A stretch of DNA of 64,000 nt, taken from contig VSDK01018921.1 in the NCBI GenBank assembly GCA_009767595.1, forward strand, positions 311,954-375,953, written 5' to 3'. A program made the translations under genes and the position numbers. Source of the DNA: Symbiodinium kawagutii. Lineage: Eukaryota; Sar; Dinophyceae; Suessiales; Symbiodiniaceae. The notes under the pieces were generated by a model. The model was not told the DNA's origin and made no database searches. It saw only the letters and a program-made list of their open reading frames with translations. Below, one piece after another: positions 10,650 through 21,500 of this stretch. The first letter of the stretch is position 1; every line of letters starts with the position of its first letter.

Positions 10650-11190
10650 AGTGCGGGCTATGTCCGCGTCAGATGTTGATGGGTTTTACTGACTGCATGG
10701 TGCTTCATGGGTTGCTACTTGTTCAAGTGTTTTTGTTCATTCAGGGTGGCCCTAGCCGGCTTCTTCTTCAGACTTGAGCCAGCTGGAAAAAATGCGAGGC
10801 TGCAAATTTTGATGGAGCGGATCCATGTTCTTGAAAACAACAGGTCAACACACCGATCCTCTACCTTCCGGTTGCAAATGTTCCTCTTGCCGTCACACCA
10901 AGGAGCAAACCTGGGCTGTGATTGCAGTACGTTTAAGAAAATCTTTAAACAAGTTTGGGAAGACAATCGGCAGCAAAGCATCGATCTTTTTCCTTTATGC
11001 AGCGCGTATCGGCGGTTTCTCTAGCCAATGAGCACACAAATGTCAGGCTAGCAGTGTCAAAAAAAAAAGGCGTATGGCGTATACCCGTTCTCTAACATTG
11101 AGAACTTTCTATATTTGACACTTGCTGCCTCATCCCCTTTTCTACCTCAAAAGAGTCCCCTACATGAAGCAGCACGAAAAGCACAAGTCC
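10650..11190. other. No gene recognised
   Basis: Open frames of about 90-105 codons exist on both strands but overlap each other and have no domain-like content. Confidence 0.45.
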
Positions 11191-11194
11191 AAGC

Positions 11195-11671
11195 CTAAAA
11201 GCAAAAGGCCGGGGCATCCCTTAGGTCCTTACCGACCTTCTTTACTTGTCTTTCCAAGACAGTAAAGAGCCTCCGGTCAATCTCAGCCGTCCGCTCAGCT
11301 GGAACGGACAGCCGAAAGACCCTGCACCATGAACTCAAACTGGCTCCATCTGGCCTGCGATACTCATTGAGCGGGTGAATCTCCAAAGCAGAACTAATAA
11401 GTTTCAGGTACCTACCAAACCACATAGCCATCCAAACTGAATCATAATTCTGGTGATCCCTGCAGAACTCTTCACCCGGCCGCCATCGCTTGCCAACTAG
11501 GACAGGGCCGAAGAGTTTCATGGTCAACTGGTAAACCCCACTACTAATTGGGAAGGCGTAACCCCAGCCCAACAAACATTGCTTTAATCCAAGGAGCAGA
11601 AACCTTTGAGTGCTGACTTCTTCGAGCAAACGTGATTCAATGCATGTGAAACATGTTGGTTTGGCCTGCAA
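11195..11671 (-). CDS. Hypothetical protein, 158-codon frame
   Basis: A single uninterrupted minus frame with balanced composition, e.g. GKRWRPGEEFCRDHQNYDS, SVWMAMWFGRYLKLISSALE and a basic C-terminus (RRLFTVLERQVKKVGKDLRD). No signal peptide or clear membrane segment, no family recognised. The N-terminal ATG may not be the real start; it could be an internal or terminal exon. Flanked by non-coding and repeat sequence on both sides. Confidence 0.5.
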   Translation of the reverse strand: MQAKPTCFTCIESRLLEEVSTQRFLLLGLKQCLLGWGYAFPISSGVYQLTMKLFGPVLVGKRWRPGEEFCRDHQNYDSVWMAMWFGRYLKLISSALEIHPLNEYRRPDGASLSSWCRVFRLSVPAERTAEIDRRLFTVLERQVKKVGKDLRDAPAFCF

Positions 11672-11679
11672 GCAATGTT

Positions 11680-12350
11680 TGTTTTACAGCCCATTTTCCC
11701 CCCCGGAGAGTCGTCTTCGGAGGACCTAGCAAACTAAGTTTCAAAAATTCCTGGTGCTACGGCCTGTTCGGTGTCTTCGCAGCCTGACTTGTGCAAGCTT
11801 CCCACCAAAACGTCTTCAGGCTCCAGGCAGCAAGTAGCACCACTATGGATGGAAGATGTAGATCGGATTCGAATTGGATGGAAGTGACACTCTCAGCAAG
11901 AGCAAATTACCCCCGATGCAATCCCCTGCTGGTTGGTTCATGAGGATTTTTATACATGGCTAGAATGCCACACCTGACACCGGTCAATATCATGGTGTTC
12001 ACATCCGTCATTGGGGCCGGCCATGCTTTGTCTGAGCACGATGAATTGAACCCTCCAGGATGAAGGATGCTGCCGTAGCCCGGGAAGCGCAAGGGAAGGG
12101 CAAATCGAAAATGCCACTCTTTGTCCATTGTAAATGCTGTTCAGGTCGGGAAACATCGCCCTCATTGAACACACCCACACGGTCCCAAGAACGTTATTAA
12201 AGTAATTCATCCAAATATGCTATACAAGATACCAAACTCACACATAAGCTTTTCTGATCTTCTATGATTTAGTGCGTCCAGTCCCATCCAATTTAACCTC
12301 AAAAGTTTCAAGGCGCAGAAAACACCTCAACCCAAGAACATATCAAAATC
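11680..12350. other. No gene recognised
   Basis: Contains a short minus frame (about 11907-12128) of uncertain value; otherwise nothing recognisable. Confidence 0.4.
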
Positions 12351-12359
12351 GTCCTGCTG

Positions 12360-12790
12360 GCATCTCCATTTCCATTACTAGTATCCATTTCCATTACTGG
12401 TTTCCATTTCCATTACCGGTTTCCATTTTCATTACTGGTTTCCATTTCCGGCCGCGGTTTCTTTTAATTTCCACTACTCGTTTACGTTTCCGTTTCTGGT
12501 ATCCATTTCCATTGCTGTGTTTTCAATCTGGTTTCCATTTCCACTATCCGTTTCCATTTCCATTATCAGCTTCCGTTTCAAATACCCTGGTTTTCATTTC
12601 CATTACTGGCTTCCATTTTCATTACTGGTTTCTATCCATCTCCATTATTGTTCGATTTCTGTTTCTGGTGTTCATTTCGATTGCTGCTTTCCATTTGCAT
12701 TACTGTTTTCCATTTCCCTTACTGGTTTCCATCTGGTTTCCGTTGTCATTGCTGGTTTCCATGGTTTCTATCTTCTGTTGTTCATTTCCA
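12360..12790. repeat. Degenerate TTTCCATTTCCATTACTGG tandem field
   Basis: About twenty imperfect copies of an 18-20-bp unit made of TTTCCAT, TTCCATTAC and TGGTTTC. Translates as repeated Phe/His/Tyr/Trp on the plus strand (HFHYWFPFPL), an artefact of the repeat. Confidence 0.9.
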
Positions 12791-12899
12791 CTCCTAGCAT
12801 GCACCAACATAACACGACCAGGCTTTTTGCAAAGACATGTGACGCATCACACTTTCTGAATTCGATGTTTCTTGGTGTAATGTACAACTTGTCAAAGGA

Positions 12900-13480
12900 A
12901 AAAAAAGGAATTGCGGCATCGCAAGCTGCTGTGTAACAACATGATGTTTGAGGGGGTCGCAAAAAATGTTTTGCAAAAAGAACAGGGACATCAGATGCTT
13001 TTTTTGCACGAAAACAAACGGTACACCCCAAGTGCAAAAGTTTTGCAAAAAAAATCTGGCATCCCAAGCTCCTCTTGCAAAAATCATAGCCTATCAAAAA
13101 AACACTACAGAACAAAAAGACTGCGGCATCGCGAGCTCCTGTTGCAAAAAAAATTGATTCTAAAGTGTGCACTCCAGCAAAAAAAGTCCTGCAAAAATAA
13201 CTGCAGCATTGCAAGCTCCCTTTCCAACAAAGTTATATTCAAAAGGTACAACTAGCGAACAGTTTTGCAAAAAGACCTGCGACATCCCAAGCTCCTTTGC
13301 AAAAATCAAATGTCAAAGAAGGCCAGCCCAGCGGAAAAAAATGCAGCATCCCGAGCTTCTTTGGCAAACAAAAGATTTTACAGGGGTACAAGCAAGTGAC
13401 AAGGTTTTACAAAAAGAACTGCGGCAGGGAAAGTTCCTATTGCAAAAAATGATGTTCATGGGGACCCACAAGAAAATTTA
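12900..13480. repeat. Degenerate tandem repeat, 70-95-bp unit with TTGCAAAAA core
   Basis: Each unit carries TTTTGCAAAAAGAA, then CTGCGGCATCGCAAGCTCCT, then TTGCAAAAA, often with GGGGTACA/GGTACACCCC in the spacer. About seven recognisable copies here and more at 14055-14310. No ORF is conserved across units, so it is not a protein repeat. Confidence 0.85.
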
Positions 13481-13489
13481 GCATCCTTG

Positions 13490-14050
13490 ATCTTCCAGGT
13501 AACATCGTTGCTTGGGGCAGTCCACCTGGATGTAGCATTGTATAGTGGATTTGTCGCATTACCTAGTGGGTTTGCGGCAAATTGACGACTTGTTGCTATG
13601 GTGATTGTGTCTGTATCTTTTGCCGGAGACCTCACTCAAATGTGGCATTTTGCTGCCCTTCAAAGAGACAGTTTCTGATTCCAAGTGGCCATTGCCAGCT
13701 TGCCCCAAGCCACCATCTCCCATTTTATAGCAGCGACTACAATAGCGGTGGCAAAACATTCCATCCAGGATTGATTCTCCGCTTCTCAGACACATTGGTT
13801 CACTTTGCAAGTTACCCGGTACCCTTTGCGTAGAAGCAGGTGTTCAATTACATGTTGCCTGGCACCCGTTTAATAGGTACATGTGGTTGTGTTCAAGTAC
13901 AGCTTGACCGCCACCCACTACATAGACGCACATACTCAATTAGCACATTAGCCTCTACCCATTGCATAGCCATAGTTGTTCAATTACATGCTACCCGCTA
14001 TCGAGTCTATACATAGAAACCCGACACGTCACAATTTCTGAGTTTGATGA
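13490..14050. other. Short-motif-rich spacer between TTGCAAAAA repeat fields
   Basis: Repeated fragments such as TTCAATTACATG, CACCCACTACATAG and ACCCATTGCATAG suggest another decayed tandem repeat. No gene seen. Confidence 0.5.
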
Positions 14051-14054
14051 TTCA

Positions 14055-14310
14055 CCGCTATCGCAAGCTCCTATTGCAAACAAAGGATTTCAAATGGGTA
14101 CACCCCAGTGAAATGGTCTTGCAAAAGAACTATGGCCCATGGCATTGCAAGTTCCTTTTGGCAAAAAAAACGTTTTCCAGGGGTACGTACGGCACAACCC
14201 AACGAAAATTGCGAAGCTTTCGCAAGAAAGAATTGCTGCATCGCAAACTCATTTTGCAAAAAAAGTCTAAAGGGGTACAGCCCTGTGAAAATAGTTTGCA
14301 ATATGTGAGC
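14055..14310. repeat. Second field of the TTGCAAAAA repeat
   Basis: Three to four copies of the same unit as at 12900-13480 (ATCGCAAGCTCCTATTGCAA, GGGTACACCCCAGTGAAATG, GGGGTACAG). Confidence 0.8.
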
Positions 14311-14319
14311 TAGTGTCAA

Positions 14320-14796
14320 AATGCATGTTGGCTGGCTACTTGCGAAACATCCAAGTTCCACATAGTCCCACTATCATTTTTCAGGGATGGAGATCTCTTT
14401 AGAATGGGTTTTCTTCACTTGATGAAACATATGGCATCTCGCACTATCTGGCAATAAGTTGCTATCAGTGTTGTTGGGGGCTTAACTTGATGTTCCGAAA
14501 TGCAACCGGATTGAGATGTAGAATGCTGACTGCTGATGCTGAGGTGATAAGGTGATATTTACTGAACCTCCCTGAACAGACTGGTTTTACATTACAAAAT
14601 GTTCATTTTAGAAATGGGATCTTTACCACCCATATCACCGCATGGATGTTGCTATCTAATTTGCTCTTGCCCACTGATCTTCAGGAAATACCTGGTGTAA
14701 AAGGACCTTCAGTGATTGACAACAGCATTTTACAGCAGCAAAGCATGTGGCATTCTACAACTGCTCATTTTGGCAGCATCACCGGCCACGGGAATC
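14320..14796. other. 3' flank of the giant gene
   Basis: No coding frame of note. It should contain the 3' UTR and polyadenylation region of the SecA/VWA gene; no signal can be assigned with confidence. Confidence 0.4.
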
Positions 14797-15594
14797 TCAC
14801 TTTTGTCCTGTGTATTCCAGGCCGCTGCCAATGGAGGTGAAGGTCTTCTCTAGCTCGACCCCATCGATGGAGACATGGAACTGTCCGTTGGCAACTGCGC
14901 CCACCATCCCGCGAAGTGCGGTAGAATCCTCTTGTCCGAAGATCACCGCATGGAACACCAAGCTTGGAAACTCATGCTGCATGTTGGTCATCGTTTGAAT
15001 GCAGTCTCCATCGCCGTTTTCACCATCAGACATGAAGAGCAAAACTGGAGTGAGCGATGGGTACTGCTGCTGACCCAAATGCATGAGCCGAAGCACTTCT
15101 TCCAGCGCTGGTTCAAAGGCAGTGCCTCCAGGTTTGCACTTCAGCTCAGTTCCTGCAGCTTGGCCGACATCACCCAACTCCAAAACTGTGCGGGCGTAGC
15201 AGGCAAATTGAACAATGGAGACTCTCGCAGAAGTATGGTTTTGCAGAGTCTGCATAAAGGCGGAATGCGCTTGCAACAGCTCCTGCCATGGCTCTCCCGT
15301 CATTGATCCAGACTCATCATAGCAGCACACAAAGTGGTACTCACCTCCTGCACTGCAACCAAGCTCTTTGTACAAGTCTTTGAGTCGGTCTTTTGCAAGG
15401 GAGGACTTCGCTTGAAGAAGAGCATCAAAATACGCATGCGACTGATCATCAAAGTCCCTCGCTTTCTTCAGTCTCCCTTCCAATTCTTTCGCGAGATCTG
15501 CCTGCTTCGTGTCCCTGGCTTGACACAGCGCCTGATAGCATTCCTGCGCTTGCATATTTCGCAGACGGGCAGGATCCAAAGCCAGCTCGCGGAC
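14797..15594 (-). CDS. Terminal exon: von Willebrand factor A domain
   Basis: The exon starts at a clear acceptor (CTGCTTAG|GTCCGC), continues the SecA frame in phase 0 and ends at TGA 14797-14799. About 80 helical residues (YQALCQARDTKQADLAKELE and on) precede a complete VWA fold: MIDAS motif DESGSMTG, the second-loop Thr in KPGGTAFEP, and the third-loop Asp in LLFMSDGENGDGD. All metal-coordinating positions expected of a VWA MIDAS are present, so metal-dependent ligand binding is plausible. The ligand is unknown. No signal peptide or membrane segment follows, consistent with an intracellular VWA. Confidence 0.92.
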   Translation of the reverse strand, partial: VRELALDPARLRNMQAQECYQALCQARDTKQADLAKELEGRLKKARDFDDQSHAYFDALLQAKSSLAKDRLKDLYKELGCSAGGEYHFVCCYDESGSMTGEPWQELLQAHSAFMQTLQNHTSARVSIVQFACYARTVLELGDVGQAAGTELKCKPGGTAFEPALEEVLRLMHLGQQQYPSLTPVLLFMSDGENGDGDCIQTMTNMQHEFPSLVFHAVIFGQEDSTALRGMVGAVANGQFHVSIDGVELEKTFTSIGSGLEYTGQK

Positions 15595-18500
15595 CTAAGC
15601 AGTCTTGGAAATTCCTTTGTAATTCGAGCATTGCGGTTGTTTATTGGATCAGGTTTTCTATGATAGCTGAACCATGGTAGCATAAGGGTCCATTTTCCAT
15701 TTCCGGCTATGTGGGTCTGTGCCCGAAGCAACAAATGGTTTAACTGTATCACCATGTACAACCACTGAAAGCATGGATCTTTTTGGAAACTGCTCACCTC
15801 TGACTCTGCCAATATCAGCGAATAGGTGCCACTCTTCCCTTGCCGCGAAGTGCGCCCCTGGATCTGCACCTCTTCGCTTGTGTCATCCGAGAAAAAGGCT
15901 TGGATAATATGCACTCCACCAGCCTCCCGGTGCTGAAGAAAGCAAGAGATCGAAAACAAGACCCAAAACAAAATACATTCTTGATTGACAAAACCTCATC
16001 AGTTGTGACTGATGGTTTGACCCACTGAATCTTAGGATTTCAGCCATCCTGGGCTTTAGTCCATCAAACGCATGAAACCACCCTGCCCCATGAGAATCTG
16101 TTGCCTTGTCACTTCAGAAGGGGGGCAAGTGTGCGGCGCCGTCCCCTACAACCATGATTTCCCTTGTAGAGTCTAGGTTTGAACCATCTGCAACGTGAAC
16201 GATGTCGTGCTAATTGCTTCTGACAATCGATAAACTGCTGGGTTTTTAACTCCCATCCCATGCCAGAACTCAATGCTCGAGTCAAAAAGCTTGAGTCGCC
16301 GGCGAATCAACCAAAAACTTCATGTCAGCCTACGATCGTTTGAGCCCCAGTTGTTTGCGTCCGGCCTGCTCGAGTTTTCCATCAAAGCCTTGGCGCAATG
16401 ATTTGTGTTCAAAGTTTTTTGAAGAGTCTCAATCGGTCTCAAGCATTTGCCTCGACGGCACATCAAGCACCAAAAGTGCAGCCAAAGTGACAGCAGAAGT
16501 CAGTGCCACGCCCAAAGACAGCTGGTGCCTCGAGACACTTCGTTTTTGGTGCAGTCAAGAATTTGGAGTTTGTGTGCTGCAACACTTGCTTGCACAAGTC
16601 AAAAGATCAAACACAGCACATTCAGCACACCTTCATATCTAGGGCTGCGGCAACTGTGACCTGTTGATTGGTAGCGGCTTTTTTGGCGATCCAATCTTTG
16701 TCTGCATCAAGAAGACTTGGAAGAAGCGCATTCCTCACACGAATTTCGGTCATGGTCTCCCAAAGGGCAATCGTGACGCGATGACTTCAAGCACCAAAAA
16801 TGGGTTGTTTCCCCACTAAAAGATATGATTTTTGAAGAGATACGAAATGCACCCAAGGTTCCGTGAATAATCTATTGAACAACTGGAAATCCAAGGCTCC
16901 TGTTTTTGACTTTAGTGTAGTACGGCGACTGCATGAAGTCGTTCACTTGTGCCACATCACGGAAAAAGACGATGACCGCTCGATCTTTCTCCACTTGCTT
17001 GCTGACCTCAGCTGGGGAGAAGGGCGCTAGATCAGTGGGGATCAGCTAGATCGTGCCCGCATGGGCCAAACAAGCTTCATCTATCACCCCTGATCTTTCC
17101 AAAATCCATCCCGCTGCCTGAGTGAAGATATCGAAAGAGTGGTCCTGATCCGTCGAAATCGTGATGGGCATGCCTTGCTGGTTGAGGAAAGAGAAGTTGT
17201 TGCGGCCATAGACGGATGGAACCAAAGTGTAGCTGCTGATGCCAAATTGTCGCATCACAGCCCATTCGTTGGCACCCAAAGCCTCAATAGTGCCAGACAC
17301 TCCCAGAATCTTCGGGGATGAGCCCAAGTTGCCATAGTGAAAGCGACCACATGGAATTCGCAACGCAAGGGCCTTCTGTAACACGGAGTCATCTGTCAAG
17401 GTGCCTTTGCTATCTTCTTGCAAGTATGCAAAAGCTGTCTTGTAGCCCTGGACCACGTCGTAGGCAATTCCGTCCATCACTTTGTACCCAATCCTATTCC
17501 CATTCAAGATGTAGTCGTGGCCCGTCTCCAAGAATTCTTTCAAGTCCATGCACATCTGAGACACCTCCGATGTCACCATCTCGGAAAAGTCTTGGAATTT
17601 CTTCAACAACACTTTGAATTCCTTCCAGGTGAAGACCTCTCGGGAAAATGCGAACGGATTCACTGCACTGTTCCTTTTCTTCCATATTTTCCTCAAGAGT
17701 ACTTCAACCTCTGGCAAGGCCAAGACAGCCACCTGATTGTGAGTTTGACCGTAGAAATTGCCACCAAAGAACACATCCACCTCGTCCACCAAGAGAATCT
17801 CCTGGCCATCTCCGAATGCAGGTAACGATGTCGAAGATTCTGGAAGTGCTACAGAAGTACCATCTGTGATCGCCTGACAAGAAGCCTCAAGGGTTCTTCT
17901 CTGCACGTTGGAGATTACATGGTTGATCAAACAGTTCCTTTCCCACTTTCTAGATTGAACAATGAACAAACACATACAAGCGGATACAACACCTGTCTAA
18001 AGAATACTCGTTCACAATGAAATTCAAGCTACACCCAACGATTTCAATGCACATGTTTCTATCCCTCACTGGTACACTTACAGCACCCAGAACGCTCGAC
18101 AAGTCTTCAGGCCCTGCGTCTGCCTTGGGCACCAGGCTAGTGTCATCTGTCCCTGCGCTGCTCCCCTTCAACTTGCCCATGTGACCAGTCTGATCAGCCT
18201 CCGAAACAGCTCCTGAAGGATCGCCTGAGCCATCTCCGCACTTGCTACCCTCCCTGATAGCAACAGTTGAGCCAGCTGATGGAGCACACTTGAGTTTTTT
18301 TGTGCCCTTGGAACCCTTTTCATTCTGCTTTCGTCCATCGTTCTTTTTCTTTGTAGCAGTTCCGCCTGCAATGGCTTTGTTAGAAGCCTCAGGGTGTCTG
18401 CAGTTTGTGCAACACACGTGAAAGCAATGAAACGTCTGGCGCAACTGACAAATTTGCAAGTAGAACACCGCCCTCAAGGATGCAATCCCCATCAGGCAAG

Positions 18501-21500
18501 AACGGTGTATCTGTATATGCATGCGTGAGTATACCTTTCGGGGGTTGAGGACCTCATAGCGAAGGTTTGCTCTTGGTGAGAAAATGAACCCCCGGACTCT
18601 GGAAGAGGAAGTGTCAACAAGATGTTCCTCAACCATGGAAAAAATGAAGGAAGAGAAGTTTATTACATCCTGCTAGCTTTGATTTGCAACATGATGCAAT
18701 ATGTATACACAAATCATTCAATGATATTTTCAGTCTTCAACAAATAAGCGTCGTTGCGCTGCTGCTTCCCACCTCTCTCTGAGATCCATCCGCTGGCTCT
18801 GCCTTGACATGCTTCAACTTGCCGGTGGTCATCAGTTCATGGGTGAGCTGCCTGATGTTGCCCTTTTTGGCTGTGAGCGCTTCGCCTCAGATTCTTTCCA
18901 AAGCGTTGCGCAAAAAAACAAACCGCCAAGCCCTGACAACAACAGATAGAAGCTAGAATTCTTGCGCTGTCACAAAGAAAGACCTCCACAAACTGACAGC
19001 GCCTTCGATTCAACACTTGCTTATTTACGTGGCAACAGTTCATCATCTGGAATCGCAGTCACACCACCTTTGATCGAGCGACTGTACTCAGTGATGGTGC
19101 TGTAGACAATGCGTTCTGAGCCCCTGTTTTGCAATCCTAGTTCGAAGAACAGGTTGCTGAACGCTTTCTCATCCCTTTGACTGAGATATTTGGAATAGCA
19201 GATACAACGGACTTGGAAGCCCAACAAGGCCAGGAGCGCTGCACCACCTCCAAGCGCAATGGACTTCCCTTCACCCGTGCGGATTTGCATCACATGATTC
19301 TCCAAAGTCTTGCGCTTGTTTCCGCAACCAGTCAAGGAAAGCAGGGTCAAGATCTGAATGCTGTGAGGCTTGATGAGCAAATCCTGGCAAGCTGGCTCGA
19401 ACAAAATCGGAACAGCTGAATGATGGTCGTGTCTTGCTGCCAAAAACAGGACCAGACCGGACTGGCTCTCTAGCCCTGGGTTTGTTTTAAAGTTGGCTTG
19501 CACTTGTTGAATTTATATTTTTGTGAAGCATGTTGGAATGAGAAAAGCTTGCACTTGTTGAATGAGAAGAAAAGTCCCTCAAATGAATGAAAAAGAAAGG
19601 CATGGCTGGACACGGCGATCAAATGGCTCCTCCGGTTCAATAGCTTCAGATTTACCATCAGCATCAGCACCAGCATTGGCAAGTGCCGAGCTGTATGCTT
19701 TTCCCGATCTGAGAATGGCATAGAGCGCAAAGATCCCTGCCAGCAACTCGGGAATCTTCGCTTTCACATCAGAAGTCCATTGGCCACCACACTGTGCCCG
19801 CAGCTGAGCAGCAGTTGTCATCACTTCCTGGGCCAGCTGGTCTTGAGTCAATTCTGAGGCCATCCATCTTTTCAAGTAGTCGTCGAAGATCCTGTCGTAT
19901 TCTTCCCATCCTTCTTGCAATTGGCGGCTGGCAATTCTTCTCTGTTTCTGCTCAGTTGCACCAAAATCCCAGGAAGAGACTGCCTCAGTCAAAGCCCTTT
20001 CTAGACAATGTTCTGCACCAAAGACAGGGTGGACAAAGAAAATCAACCAAGAGCCTAAAAGAGCAGACAAATCTGACTAAGTTGAACGAAAGCAGAGCTG
20101 CCTTCAATGTCTGTTTAATATCCTTTTGCGTCATACTGGTCTCTCTGTTGAACATGACTACTCTTGCATCACTGAGATGGGAGAAGGAGCTAAGCAAATG
20201 CTTCGCAATTGTGTCGTCGTCTTTGCTGGGATCTCCAATCTTTCCTTTTCCCAGACTCATGCCCAACTGAAGCAAAAAGTCTGCGCCCCACTTCTTCTCG
20301 TAGCAAAGAGCCAACGAATTGGATATCTGCTCTTCAGCTTTGAGTTTGAAGTCACGCAAGTGATGACAGATGCGACCCAAGGAAATAAGATGTCCTCCGA
20401 ACTGCAAGATGCAAGCCATCCCTTCTTGACGAGATTCGCAAGCACTGATGCACATGTGCGCTTTCTTGCCCTCTCCCTCGATCTCTTTAGTCACAATTTC
20501 GGAAATGCCCTTGATCAAATTCTCTGGCACAATCTCAGGATACGCAGCGAGCTCCTGGCTGATCTGCTTCAGTTTGAACAAATCTTCATTCAGCTCGCGG
20601 AGACATTCCGATTGCCACTTGGCTTGGACACTCTCTTGAGTCTTCCTCACCTCGTCAATCAAGCGGTCCTGAAGTCAATGGTCTTTTGGCATCTTCTTGG
20701 GTGGTCCAACTGGGGTACGCTGAAGTAACAAAAAACCTTGCCTTTTGAGGGACTGAGAAATGATGAATACGTACAATTGTGGTCCTGAATGCGCTTCTCC
20801 AGCTGGTCAACTGAGATCTTCATACTGCAAGCCAGTCTTCGATCAACGTCACGCAGCTCCTGCAACAGCAGCTTGAGCTTTGGATACTTCTGCTCAGTCA
20901 GGGCCTGTTCCACCAAGGCTGGAACTTCGCAATTGAGACCTGTAGGGACAAACCACGGCCAGCACGTTTACTTTTCTTGGATTCCTAATGCTTAGCCATG
21001 TCAGAAGTACAAGCACTCTGACGGAAAGCAAGAAACAACTGCGCCTGCAATTCTGTCCAAGAATAGACCCTTGACTTGGTTCCCAAAACCTTGGCAGTTG
21101 GAATCGCTTTGGAAAAACTCCTTGGCTGCGTTCACTTGACGCATCATCCACTCTGCTTTGGCAGTGTTGATATGGGCACGGGCTCGTTCTCTGTGATAGA
21201 TGGAGTTCCCCTGTTGCTTGTCCGGATGAAATCGTTTGCATTTCTTTCGAAACGCCTCTTTGATGTCTTGCTGGGATGGCAGCTGGATCTCACCACTCCT
21301 TTCAGATGGAAAGACTTCCAGGACAGCAAAATGCACACCCTTGTCGCCAAGATCCTTGCCAATAACGGTATCCTGAGTCTTGACCAACCGTTTCCAGCTG
21401 CTTTCATCAGTCCCTGTCAGTGTCAAGTGCTCCATTGCCCGCTTGTAGAAGGCAAACCTGGTTGCTAAGACCAATGACAACGCTTGCAAGTCCAGCCTTG

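Noticed and set aside
12900-13480. CRISPR-like or tRNA-like array at the TTGCAAAAA repeats
   Set aside because: Spacers also share sequence and unit length drifts; no cloverleaf could be drawn.
15468-15971. 167-codon ORF as a separate gene
   Set aside because: Only its 15798-15932 part is coding (motif VI); the rest is intron on either side.
17041-17049. In-frame TAG after the DEVD exon as an inactivating stop
   Set aside because: A short intron from TCAGGG|GTGATA to CTGAG|GTCAGC removes it and restores a normal SecA spacing to RAVIVFF.
14797-19415. Bacterial contamination carrying secA
   Set aside because: Coding sequence is split by introns with eukaryotic splice signals and fused to J and VWA domains; flanks are repeat-rich eukaryotic DNA.
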